The notes: generated from the letters alone by a model not told the origin. Positions 1 to 5,970 are shown, counted from the stretch's first letter. The stretch is DNA of 7,936 nt from Candidatus Colimonas fimequi (GCA_018065295.1 JAGHTQ010000008.1:1-7936); one strand, 5' to 3'. Translations and numbers: made by a program.

Positions 1-632
1 CCAGGAATATTGTAAACGATGAAGCCTTCATCGTTAGTTCCTTGGTTAATTGTAATTCCGAAAGCTCTAAGAACATCAAGGCTCAGATCAACGTAGCCGG
101 CAGATTCCAGCTTAGTTGTAAGTGCCAGGCTGCTGTCACCATCAAGAATAGGCAGTGCGAAAAGAAGTCCAGTGATAAACTGTGAACTTACATTGCCAGC
201 CAGCTTATATTCGCCAGCTGTCAGCTTGCCATTAATAGTGCAAATCTCAACGCCGTTGCCAACGTTTCCAGTCATGTTAAACTTGCAGCCGTGAGCCTCC
301 ATCTCTTCCTTGAGTGGTGAGAGGGGACGCTGTGGCAGCTTGCCTGAACCGATGAAAGTTGCTTCTTCCTTCAGAGCCATGGCAACTGGAATCATGAAGC
401 GGATAGTTGATCCGCTCTCATTGCAGTCAAGGCGAGGGCAATCTGTGTCCAGTGCTGCAAGGCAGGCCTTAGTCGCCTCGATGTCCTTGTTAAAGGACGG
501 GATCTGAAGAGAAATGTTTCCTCCTGCTAGCTGCGCCAACCTCAACGCAATTAAAACGCGGTGGGCGTGAGACTTAGAGGGGATGGCCTCGATAGTTCCC
601 GATAATTTAGTTGGAGTGATAGTTACTTTCAT
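1..632 (-). CDS. aroA: EPSP synthase (5-enolpyruvylshikimate-3-phosphate synthase), N-terminal 210 residues, cut by the window edge
   Basis: Transfers the enolpyruvyl group of phosphoenolpyruvate to shikimate-3-phosphate, the sixth step of the shikimate pathway, in the cytoplasm. My translation from the ATG at 632 gives 210 residues before the edge, about half the usual ~420. Visible family motifs are IPSKSHAHR (residues 17-25, with the substrate-binding Lys20 and Arg25), NESGSTIRF (71-79), GSGKLPQRPLSPL (95-107) and AGNVSSQF (145-152, equivalent to the SSQ of the E. coli enzyme). The start is fixed by a GGAG site seven bases upstream, inside the end of aroB; the aroB stop and aroA start share one base (TAATG), so the two are probably translationally coupled. 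It is the last operon member visible. Compared with E. coli, the PEP/glyphosate loop reads G-S-T-I-R-F where E. coli has G-T-A-M-R-P. Family identity is secure; the C-terminal half is not visible. Confidence 0.95.
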   Translation of the reverse strand, partial: MKVTITPTKLSGTIEAIPSKSHAHRVLIALRLAQLAGGNISLQIPSFNKDIEATKACLAALDTDCPRLDCNESGSTIRFMIPVAMALKEEATFIGSGKLPQRPLSPLKEEMEAHGCKFNMTGNVGNGVEICTINGKLTAGEYKLAGNVSSQFITGLLFALPILDGDSSLALTTKLESAGYVDLSLDVLRAFGITINQGTNDEGFIVYNIP

Positions 633-1738
633 TATTTAACTCCGTATGCGATAAACTGTTCCAGCTTGCTTACTGGAATTGTCTTAAGTCTGCATTTACC
701 CATTGTAACTGGAATAACCAGTGTGATGTTGTCTCCGCGACGCTTCTTGTCTGAGAGAGCCACATCAGCCAGTTCCCATGCGCTGAATGGGCATTCGAGA
801 GGGAAGCCAAAGCGTTCCAGGATCTCGATTAAGTCTTCGCTGCACTTCTCAATAGTCCAGCCAAGTCTGTCACTGGCAATTGCAACGATCTTCATGCCGA
901 TTGCAACTGCGTGGCCATGACTGATTCTATAGTTGCTGCACTTCTCGATGCCGTGAGCGATAGTGTGACCGAAGTTAAGAAGCTGTCTTGAGCCGTGGTC
1001 ACGTTCGTCTTCCTCAACAACCTGTCTCTTAACTTCAACTGCCATTGCTGCCAGAGTAGTCAGGAATTCAGGGTCGTCGATAGTACGCTTCTTCTGGATA
1101 GCCTCCAGGATGAGTTTGTCTGCAATCATTCCCGCCTTGATTGCTTCTGCGATACCGTCAAGCTTCAGATCGTATGAGAGAGTCTCAAGAACGTTAGGGT
1201 CAAAGAGCACCAGGCTTGGCTGCCAGAATGCGCCTGCCAGATTCTTGCCAGCTCTCAGGTTAACACCTGTCTTGCCGCCAACTGATGAGTCAACGCATGC
1301 CAGAAGTGTAGTTGGAACCTGAATGAACTCAACACCTCTAAGGTAAGTTGCAGCTGCGAAGCCGGTAACGTCACCAACAATACCGCCGCCGAATGCCAGC
1401 AGCAGGTCGGTTCTTGTGAAGTTCTTGCTTGTCAGGAAGTCCAGAATCTGCTCGATTGTCTCCATTGACTTAGTCTCTTCGCCGCCCTGGAATACGAACT
1501 TATATACTTCGAATCCAGCAGCTCTAAGTGACAGAAACAGAGTCTGATCAGGCTGAGCGTACAACTGGTTAACTGTAGCGTCAGTTACTATGCAGATTTT
1601 CTTGCCTTCAAGCTTACCTGTGAGCGGGTCATCCTTAAGGCCCAGTGATTCTTTGATATAAAATCCTGAGTGCTGCAGGATGCCAGGGTTCATTACTACG
1701 TCATAATCTCTTGAAGCGTGTACGGGAATTTTAATCAT
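632..1738 (-). CDS. aroB: 3-dehydroquinate synthase
   Basis: Converts DAHP to 3-dehydroquinate, the second shikimate-pathway step, using NAD and a divalent metal. The protein has 368 residues, normal for the family. It shows the NAD-binding glycine-rich stretch FGGGIVGDVTGF (116-127), the PTTLLACVDSSVGGKTGVN block (142-160), and the expected metal ligands Glu198 (in IAEAIKAG), His258 (NFGHT) and His274 (SHGHAV). The motif usually read as HGEAV is HGHAV here, a substitution outside the ligand itself. I chose the ATG at 1738, which has GGAG five bases upstream. A GTG at 1780 would add 14 residues, but it lies inside a palindromic repeat, has no clear ribosome site and adds residues not typical of the family. 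It sits 65 bases after tyrA and overlaps the aroA start by one base. Confidence 0.97.
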   Translation of the reverse strand: MIKIPVHASRDYDVVMNPGILQHSGFYIKESLGLKDDPLTGKLEGKKICIVTDATVNQLYAQPDQTLFLSLRAAGFEVYKFVFQGGEETKSMETIEQILDFLTSKNFTRTDLLLAFGGGIVGDVTGFAAATYLRGVEFIQVPTTLLACVDSSVGGKTGVNLRAGKNLAGAFWQPSLVLFDPNVLETLSYDLKLDGIAEAIKAGMIADKLILEAIQKKRTIDDPEFLTTLAAMAVEVKRQVVEEDERDHGSRQLLNFGHTIAHGIEKCSNYRISHGHAVAIGMKIVAIASDRLGWTIEKCSEDLIEILERFGFPLECPFSAWELADVALSDKKRRGDNITLVIPVTMGKCRLKTIPVSKLEQFIAYGVK

Positions 1739-1750
1739 AATATCTCCAAT

Positions 1751-1791
1751 CTGCGTGTGCCAGCCTTTTAAGTCTGGCACCGCTCCGATTT
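1751..1791 (+). repeat. Palindromic intergenic repeat, copy A (between tyrA and aroB)
   Basis: A 41-base element with a 7-bp stem (GTGCCAG/CTGGCAC) and an asymmetric tail CACCGCTCC-GATTT. A second copy lies in the opposite orientation at 2658-2698, on the other side of tyrA. By hand alignment the two share 31 of 41 positions, and one stem pair changes from C-G here to T-A in the other copy while staying paired. There is no U-run on either strand, so it does not look like a terminator. It sits in the 65-base spacer directly upstream of the aroB ribosome site. Confidence 0.75.
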
Positions 1792-1803
1792 ATCATCGAT
1801 CGT

Positions 1804-2643
1804 CTAGAATATTTCGCCGTCGATAATTGCCTTCTTCTCACGACCGTCGCGGAGAAGTTCGCAAAGTGTGTCAGCGTCATTTGCTTTTATCGCGTCGCTG
1901 TATGCCTTAAGGTTCTCGATGAGAGTGTCGATCTCTTCTACCAGGAATTCTGGGTTCTCAAGGAACAGCTCAGTCCACATGTGCTCGTTCAGCTTAGCAA
2001 CTCTTGTCATGTCCTTATATGAACCTGCAGAGAAACCTGCGTGAACCATAGCAGTAGGGCTCTTGATGTATGCGTTTGATACAACGTGGCAAAGCTGTGA
2101 TGTGAAAGCGATCTTCCTGTCATGGTCTTCAGGTGTAGTGATAGCGAAGTTAGTGAAACCGATCGCTGAGAACAGTTCCTTAACTGTCTCTACGTCCTGA
2201 ATTGTGCCCTTAGTTGAGCAAAGTACCATTGAAGCGTTGTTAAAGAGTGACTTCTTAGCATATGCGAATCCGGAGTGTTCCAGACCTGCCATAGGGTGTC
2301 CACCCATGAAGAGGAAACCCTTCTCTTCGCCAAGAGGAATCAGCTCGTCGCAAACGATTCTCTTAACACCACTGCAGTCGATTACGATGGCGCCCTTCTT
2401 GATTAAATCAGCGTGATCCTTAACGTAATCGATGGTTGCCTGTGGATAAAGCGCAACTATTATTATATCACAATGTGGCAGAATTTTGTCAGTGAGAGGC
2501 GCCTCAATTGCGTCTACCAGGACAGCTTTTGCCATGGTTTGTTCTGAAATATCGTATCCATATACAGTGTGGTCTGTGCTCTGGCTAATTGACTTGGCCA
2601 GTGAGCCGCCGATAAGTCCAAGACCTACGATTCCTATTTCCAT
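1804..2643 (-). CDS. tyrA: Prephenate dehydrogenase
   Basis: Oxidatively decarboxylates prephenate to 4-hydroxyphenylpyruvate, the committed step to tyrosine. The 279-residue protein has an N-terminal Rossmann fold with GLGLIGGS (residues 7-14), a D31 at the end of the second strand as in NAD-preferring enzymes, and the family motif GGHPMAG (114-120) whose His116 is a family-conserved active-site position. SQLCHVV (182-188, His186) and SAGSYKDMTRVA follow in the helical C-terminal domain. The ATG at 2643 has a perfect AGGAGG six bases upstream; a start at 2736 would add 31 unrelated residues and run back into the aroF end, so I reject it. There is no C-terminal ACT domain, unlike the longer Bacillus-type TyrA, and no chorismate mutase fusion. 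Allosteric feedback by tyrosine through an ACT domain therefore seems absent, which makes the upstream attenuator and AroF the likely control points. NAD preference is inferred. Confidence 0.96.
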   Translation of the reverse strand: MEIGIVGLGLIGGSLAKSISQSTDHTVYGYDISEQTMAKAVLVDAIEAPLTDKILPHCDIIIVALYPQATIDYVKDHADLIKKGAIVIDCSGVKRIVCDELIPLGEEKGFLFMGGHPMAGLEHSGFAYAKKSLFNNASMVLCSTKGTIQDVETVKELFSAIGFTNFAITTPEDHDRKIAFTSQLCHVVSNAYIKSPTAMVHAGFSAGSYKDMTRVAKLNEHMWTELFLENPEFLVEEIDTLIENLKAYSDAIKANDADTLCELLRDGREKKAIIDGEIF

Positions 2644-2657
2644 CTTATGCCTCCTAA

Positions 2658-2698
2658 AAATTGGAGCGGTGTCAGACCTGAAGGACTGACACGCGCGA
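2658..2698 (-). repeat. Palindromic intergenic repeat, copy B (between aroF and tyrA)
   Basis: Inverted partner of the element at 1751-1791. Read on the minus strand it has a 7-bp stem GTGTCAG/CTGACAC, with CC/GG able to pair further inside, and the same tail CACCGCTCC followed by AATTT. It fills most of the 58-base aroF-tyrA spacer and ends just before the tyrA AGGAGG. A run of five T follows, but 8 to 10 bases after the stem, which is a poor geometry for a terminator and would cut the operon in two. Confidence 0.75.
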
Positions 2699-2701
2699 AT
2701 T

Positions 2702-3715
2702 CTATCTGTTGCCAAAAGCGAATGGTCTGATACCATTAACGCCTACCATCATTTCTGCGAATGCTGCTGGAGTCAGTGACTGAGCGCCATCGCAAAGTGC
2801 TTTAGCTGGGTTGTTGTGAACTTCGATCATAAGACCATCCGCGCCTGCAGCTGTAGCAGCCAGTGCCATTGGAGCAACCAGACTAGCAACGCCTGTAGCG
2901 TGTGAAGGGTCAACAACTACTGGCAGGTGAGTCAGTTCCTTAAGGAGTGCAACTGACGCCAGGTCCAGAGTATTTCTAGTTGAAGTTTCGAATGTTCTAA
3001 TACCTCTCTCGCAAAGGATAACTTTCTCATTACCGCCTGCCATGATGTATTCTGCACTCATGAGCAGCTCCTGAACTGTACTTGAAAGACCTCTCTTAAG
3101 GAGGATTGTCTTGTTAGTGTGACCCAGTTCCTTGAGGAGTTCGAAGTTCTGCATGTTTCTAGCGCCAACCTGAATAACGTCAACGTCTTCGAACAGGTCC
3201 AGGTGAGCCAGGTCCATGATTTCTGTAACGATAGGAAGACCAGTCTCTGCCTTAGCAGCTGATAACAGCTTGAGACCTTCTTCTCTCATTCCCTGGAATG
3301 CATAAGGCGAAGTTCTTGGCTTGAATGCGCCACCTCTCAGGAGTCCAGCACCAGCAGCCTGTACATCTCTAGCTACTTCCTTAATCTGCTTTTCTGATTC
3401 AACTGAGCAAGGACCAGCGATAACCTGGAAGTTGCCGCCACCAATCTTAACGCCAGGAGCGATTTCGATTACTGTATCTTCTGGGTGGAACTTACGGTTA
3501 GCGTTCTTATATGGTTCCTGAACTCTCTTAACAGTCTTAACGATATCAAGAGCGTTGATAAGGTCGATATCAACAGCAGCTGTATCGCCAACAAGACCCA
3601 TGATTGTTGATGACTGACCTTCACTATAGTGGATGTCAAGATTCATGCTCTTCAGCCAGTTTGTTAAGTTCTCCAGTTGTCTCTTGTCAGGATTGTCCTT
3701 TAAAATTACGATCAT
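2702..3715 (-). CDS. aroF: 3-deoxy-7-phosphoheptulonate (DAHP) synthase with N-terminal ferredoxin-like regulatory domain
   Basis: Condenses phosphoenolpyruvate with erythrose-4-phosphate to DAHP, the first committed step of aromatic biosynthesis. The 337 residues split into a small N-terminal alpha/beta domain (about 1-70) and a TIM-barrel catalytic domain (about 85-337) with AGPCSVES (100-107), LLRGGAFKPRTSPYAFQG (125-142), LKRGLSS (206-212), VVVDPSHATG (266-275) and IEVHNNPAKALCDGAQSL (297-314). The expected metal ligands are Cys103, His272, Glu298 and Asp309. This architecture is that of the Thermotoga-type type I-beta enzyme, in which the N-terminal domain mediates inhibition by tyrosine or phenylalanine; that property is known of the family and inferred here. 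The ATG at 3715 has AGGAGG six bases upstream. It is the first structural gene behind the Tyr-rich leader and terminator. The symbol follows the function; this type is also called aroG or aroA(G) in some genomes. Confidence 0.96.
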   Translation of the reverse strand: MIVILKDNPDKRQLENLTNWLKSMNLDIHYSEGQSSTIMGLVGDTAAVDIDLINALDIVKTVKRVQEPYKNANRKFHPEDTVIEIAPGVKIGGGNFQVIAGPCSVESEKQIKEVARDVQAAGAGLLRGGAFKPRTSPYAFQGMREEGLKLLSAAKAETGLPIVTEIMDLAHLDLFEDVDVIQVGARNMQNFELLKELGHTNKTILLKRGLSSTVQELLMSAEYIMAGGNEKVILCERGIRTFETSTRNTLDLASVALLKELTHLPVVVDPSHATGVASLVAPMALAATAAGADGLMIEVHNNPAKALCDGAQSLTPAAFAEMMVGVNGIRPFAFGNR

Positions 3716-3743
3716 TGCTTGCCTCCTAAATAATGCACCTTAA

Positions 3744-3778
3744 TAAAAAACTCCGTCAGTGAATTTCACTAACGGAGT
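3744..3778 (-). terminator. Attenuator: intrinsic terminator upstream of aroF
   Basis: On the minus strand, arms ACTCCGTTAGTGA and TCACTGACGGAGT pair over 13 positions (one U-G) around the loop AAT, followed immediately by a run of T. It stands 33 bases after the leader peptide stop and about 28 bases before the aroF start, that is, after the promoter and before the first structural gene. That is the position of an attenuator rather than of a gene-end terminator. Confidence 0.9.
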
Positions 3779-3835
3779 AATAATAAGTTCTAAGTTGTTG
3801 ATCAGAAGTTATTATCTCTTTGCAGCAAAATTCAC
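3759..3835 (-). promoter_or_regulatory. Predicted antiterminator of the Tyr/Phe attenuator (nested alternative RNA structure)
   Basis: Two leader segments can pair with the terminator region in a nested way. Outer stem: minus-strand GTGAATTTTGC (3835-3825) with GTGAAATTCAC (3769-3759), 11 pairs including two wobbles, covering the loop and upper stem of the terminator. Inner stem: GAG-A-TAATAA (3818-3809) with TTATTACTC (3783-3775), nine pairs with one bulged A, covering the base of the terminator 5' arm. Both exclude the terminator. A competing upstream stem, TTTGCAGC (3883-3876) with GCTGCAAA (3826-3819), eight perfect pairs, encloses the Tyr codons and masks part of the antiterminator strand. 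A ribosome stalled at the Tyr codons would cover the first strand of that stem and leave the antiterminator free; a ribosome at the stop codon would cover the inner-stem strand. Pairing was done by eye, without energies. Confidence 0.7.
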
Positions 3836-3898
3836 CTTACCCATAAATGAAGTAAAGTAATAATAGTAATATTCAGCTGCAAAAGTCTTAGTAAACAT
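3812..3898 (-). CDS. Tyr/Phe-rich leader peptide (28 residues) of the aroF-tyrA-aroB-aroA operon
   Basis: A short ORF, start ATG at 3898 and stop TAA at 3814-3812, preceded by GGAAGGA about ten bases upstream. Residues 10-14 are five tyrosines in a row (codons TAT TAC TAT TAT TAC) and residue 15 is Phe; Phe also occurs at 2, 6, 18 and 24. No other aromatic residue type is present (no Trp, no His run). Such a run directly before a Tyr-pathway operon and a terminator is the signature of a cis-acting leader peptide whose translation speed reports charged tRNA; the peptide itself probably has no function. A longer in-frame reading from 4000 would begin upstream of the likely promoter and lacks a good ribosome site, so I use 3898. 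FAA occurs twice (6-8 and 24-26), and those two coding stretches are complementary to each other. No T-box sequence is visible in the leader. Confidence 0.85.
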   Translation of the reverse strand: MFTKTFAAEYYYYYFTSFMGKVNFAAKR

Positions 3899-3947
3899 TT
3901 CGCTTGTTTCCTTCCGATTTATTGACGTGGTAATCACGATTAATAAA

Positions 3948-3976
3948 AGTTTAGCACTATACTTTATCACTGTAAA
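3948..3976 (-). promoter_or_regulatory. Sigma-A-type promoter of the aromatic operon
   Basis: Minus-strand TTTACA (3976-3971, five of six to consensus), spacer exactly 17, and TAAACT (3953-3948, four of six). Transcription would start near 3941, giving about 43 bases before the leader ATG. A TATAAT also occurs a little upstream (around 3995-3990) but has no convincing -35 at the right distance. Confidence 0.6.
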
Positions 3977-4027
3977 GCATTTTCCTGTAATTATACGCAA
4001 GAACGTTGGAAAATGTGGGTTTCGCCC

Positions 4028-4489
4028 CTATTCCAAGTCCATATCAGGCACGATATCAGGGTCGAAATCCAGAATAATGTCGTTATGTGATAACTGAACA
4101 TGGCCCTCACTTGAAACCTTAAATTCCAGTGTGTCTTTTTCTTCCATATTCCAGCAGAATGGTGGATCGAAATCCTCAGTGTTGAAATCTATTGTAAGTG
4201 AACCAGCTATATAGCGATTATTTTCTTCTGCAACTTCAACGCTCTTGATGTCGCCCATGATTCCAGGATTGCCAGCGGCCTGATCAAATATGCTGAAATA
4301 ACCATCCTCGGTAATAGTCAGGTGATAGAAACTTGTATCTGTAACTCCATCTGATGCAGTCTCTTGACAATTCCAGTCACCAATAAGCTGCGCTGGAAGT
4401 GATGGACTTGATGTGCCGCAAGAACACATGGCGAGTGCCAGAAGTGTAATTGCAGTAAGTGCCATGAGCACGCGTGATAATCTTCTCAT
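4028..4489 (-). CDS. Predicted small lipoprotein of unknown function
   Basis: A 153-residue protein with a basic N-terminus (MRRLSR), a hydrophobic stretch (about 7-21) and then Cys22 and Cys24. LAMC (19-22) is the more likely lipobox, with Cys24 as an alternative, so I predict export and lipid anchoring on the outer face of the membrane. The mature part opens with LIGDWNCQ (35-42); a G-x-W followed by alternating short strands recalls lipocalin-like or copper-resistance-type beta-barrel lipoproteins, but I cannot name a family. The C-terminus is rich in Asp (FDPDIVPDMDLE), making the mature part acidic. The ATG at 4489 has GGGAG about eight bases upstream, and the gene begins 11 bases after the transporter stop, so both are probably on one mRNA. 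No convincing terminator follows. Confidence 0.8.
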   Translation of the reverse strand: MRRLSRVLMALTAITLLALAMCSCGTSSPSLPAQLIGDWNCQETASDGVTDTSFYHLTITEDGYFSIFDQAAGNPGIMGDIKSVEVAEENNRYIAGSLTIDFNTEDFDPPFCWNMEEKDTLEFKVSSEGHVQLSHNDIILDFDPDIVPDMDLE

Positions 4490-4500
4490 AACTTCACTCC

Positions 4501-5970
4501 CTAGTTTGTCTTCTTCTTAGTGAACACAATGAAATAAAGTGCTGTCAGGAAGAGAAGTGCTACAATCATCCAAGGGATGAAGTAGTTCATGCCGATTCCT
4601 GAGAACTTGTCGATGTAGCCCTTGATGTAAATAACGATGATAATCGCTGGAAGAACGTAAGTCATGTAGCCCTTGAGGAATGTTGGGAAGCGCATGCCTT
4701 TGCCCGCGTTGGCTTCAGCAACAAAGTTGTCCCAGCCCCAGCCGTTCTTCTTGATACAGAACATCAGGTATACGATTGCGCCAAGTGGCAGCAGGTTGTT
4801 TGATACGATGAAGTCTTCCAGATCCATGATTGCAGAGCCAGGTCCCAGTGGCTGAATGCCTGAGAGTACGCTAAAGCCCAGAATACATGGCAGTGAAAGA
4901 ACGATAAGTGCAATGGCGTTAAAGAGTACAGCCTTCTTGCGGCTCCATCCCCAAAGGTCCATGGCAAATGACAGGATGTTCTCAAATACAGCAACTACTG
5001 TTGAGAACGCTGCACATGTCAGGAACAGGAAGAAGAGCGATGCCCAGATTCTGCCGCCTGCCATCTGGTTGAAGATGTTTGGCAGAGTGATGAAGATCAG
5101 TGAAGGACCTGCACCTGGCTCTACGCCAAATGAGAAGCATGCAGGGATAATGATCATGCCGGCCATGAGTGCTACGAATGTGTCCAGTACAACTACGCTC
5201 ATTGCATCACCAGTAAGTGCCTGTGATTTGTCCTTATAGCTACCGCAGATGGCCATTGAACCGATACCAAGGCTGAGTGTGAAGAATGCCTGTGACATTG
5301 CTGCGAATACTACGTTACCAAGACCTTTAGCCTGAATTGTAGCCATGCTTGGAACCAGGTAGAACTTAACGCCTTCGCTTGAGCCTGGAAGCATCAGTGA
5401 GTGAATAGCCAGAACGCCGATCATAACCAGAAGACCGATCATCATATATTTTGTTATTTTCTCAACGCCGTTCTGAAGGCCAAGAGCGCATACGGCAAAT
5501 GACACGACAGTAGCTACGATCATCCAAAATGTCATAGTTGCTGGCTGCTGAGTCATTACACCGAACATGTTGCCAACTTCATCTGCGCTTAGAACGCTGC
5601 TTGTGAAGTCGCCGCGAACGCTTCTGAAGAAGTAGTAAACCATCCATCCAGCTACCATTGTGTAGAACATCATGAGCAGGTAATTACCTGCCATGCCCAT
5701 GTAGCCGAAGTTGTGCCAACGTCCGCCTTCTGGCTGGAGTTTCTTAAATGAAGTTGCAACACTTCTGCGACTTGCTCTACCTACTGCGTATTCACATACC
5801 AGAATAGGGAAGCCCAGAATTGCCAAGAATATAAGATATATCACGATAAATGCAGCTCCGCCGTATTCACCGCACATATATGGGAATTTCCATACGTTAC
5901 CGATACCTACAGCGCATCCTGCAGATACCATGATGAATCCAAGTCTGGATCCGAAACTTTCTCTTGCCAC
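4501..5970 (-). CDS. Sodium-dependent transporter of the NSS/SNF (LeuT-like) family
   Basis: An integral membrane symporter expected to import an amino acid or similar solute with Na+. The 489 residues start with SRLGFIMVSAGCAVGIGNVWKFP (8-30, split here as TM1 with the unwound GIGNVW stretch and Asn25 in the usual Na+-site region), then YMCGEYGGAAF and a GFPILVCEYAVGR loop (53-65). TM6 carries SQAFFTLSLGIG (226-237), diagnostic for the family. Hydrophobic segments continue to about residue 484, consistent with 11 or 12 helices, followed by a basic KKKTN tail. AAGGAG lies eight bases before the ATG at 5970. Substrate cannot be read from the sequence. A bacterial relative, Tyt1 of Fusobacterium, takes up tyrosine, and the next operon makes tyrosine, but that link is only suggestive. 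It precedes a lipoprotein gene with an 11-base gap. Confidence 0.93.
   Translation of the reverse strand: MARESFGSRLGFIMVSAGCAVGIGNVWKFPYMCGEYGGAAFIVIYLIFLAILGFPILVCEYAVGRASRRSVATSFKKLQPEGGRWHNFGYMGMAGNYLLMMFYTMVAGWMVYYFFRSVRGDFTSSVLSADEVGNMFGVMTQQPATMTFWMIVATVVSFAVCALGLQNGVEKITKYMMIGLLVMIGVLAIHSLMLPGSSEGVKFYLVPSMATIQAKGLGNVVFAAMSQAFFTLSLGIGSMAICGSYKDKSQALTGDAMSVVVLDTFVALMAGMIIIPACFSFGVEPGAGPSLIFITLPNIFNQMAGGRIWASLFFLFLTCAAFSTVVAVFENILSFAMDLWGWSRKKAVLFNAIALIVLSLPCILGFSVLSGIQPLGPGSAIMDLEDFIVSNNLLPLGAIVYLMFCIKKNGWGWDNFVAEANAGKGMRFPTFLKGYMTYVLPAIIIVIYIKGYIDKFSGIGMNYFIPWMIVALLFLTALYFIVFTKKKTN

Noticed and set aside
1739..1780. Alternative GTG start for aroB at 1780
   Set aside because: It falls inside palindromic repeat copy A and adds 14 residues foreign to the family; the ATG at 1738 has a GGAG site.
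2658..2698. Repeat copy B as an intra-operon terminator between aroF and tyrA
   Set aside because: The T-run is 8 to 10 bases from the stem, and the element matches copy A, which has no T-run, so it is better described as a repeat.
2644..2736. Longer tyrA start at 2736 giving 31 extra residues
   Set aside because: It overlaps the end of aroF and reads through the repeat; the ATG at 2643 has a perfect AGGAGG and begins the Rossmann fold directly.
3917..3947. Hairpin CGTG/CACG with flanking TTTATT/AATAAA just upstream of the leader ribosome site
   Set aside because: Short, mostly A/T, and its outer strand overlaps the predicted transcription start, so it may not be fully transcribed.
3716..3976. 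T-box or other known riboswitch upstream of aroF
   Set aside because: I looked for the conserved T-box bulge sequence and specifier-loop layout and found neither; the translated Tyr-run ORF explains the region better.
3899..4000. N-terminal extension of the leader ORF to an ATG at 4000 (62 residues)
   Set aside because: It would begin upstream of the best promoter (-35 at 3976-3971), has no clear ribosome site, and the start at 3898 has GGAAGGA at good spacing.
4001..4026. Short hairpin GGGG-CGAAA-CCC after the lipoprotein gene as a terminator
   Set aside because: Only three or four base pairs and a short T-run (TTTT) several bases away; too weak to call.
4856..5239. Plus-strand open frames of 60 to 127 codons opposite the transporter, aro and pfp genes
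   Set aside because: They lie antisense to well-identified genes, lack ribosome sites and family motifs, and are expected by-products of the codon use of the real genes.
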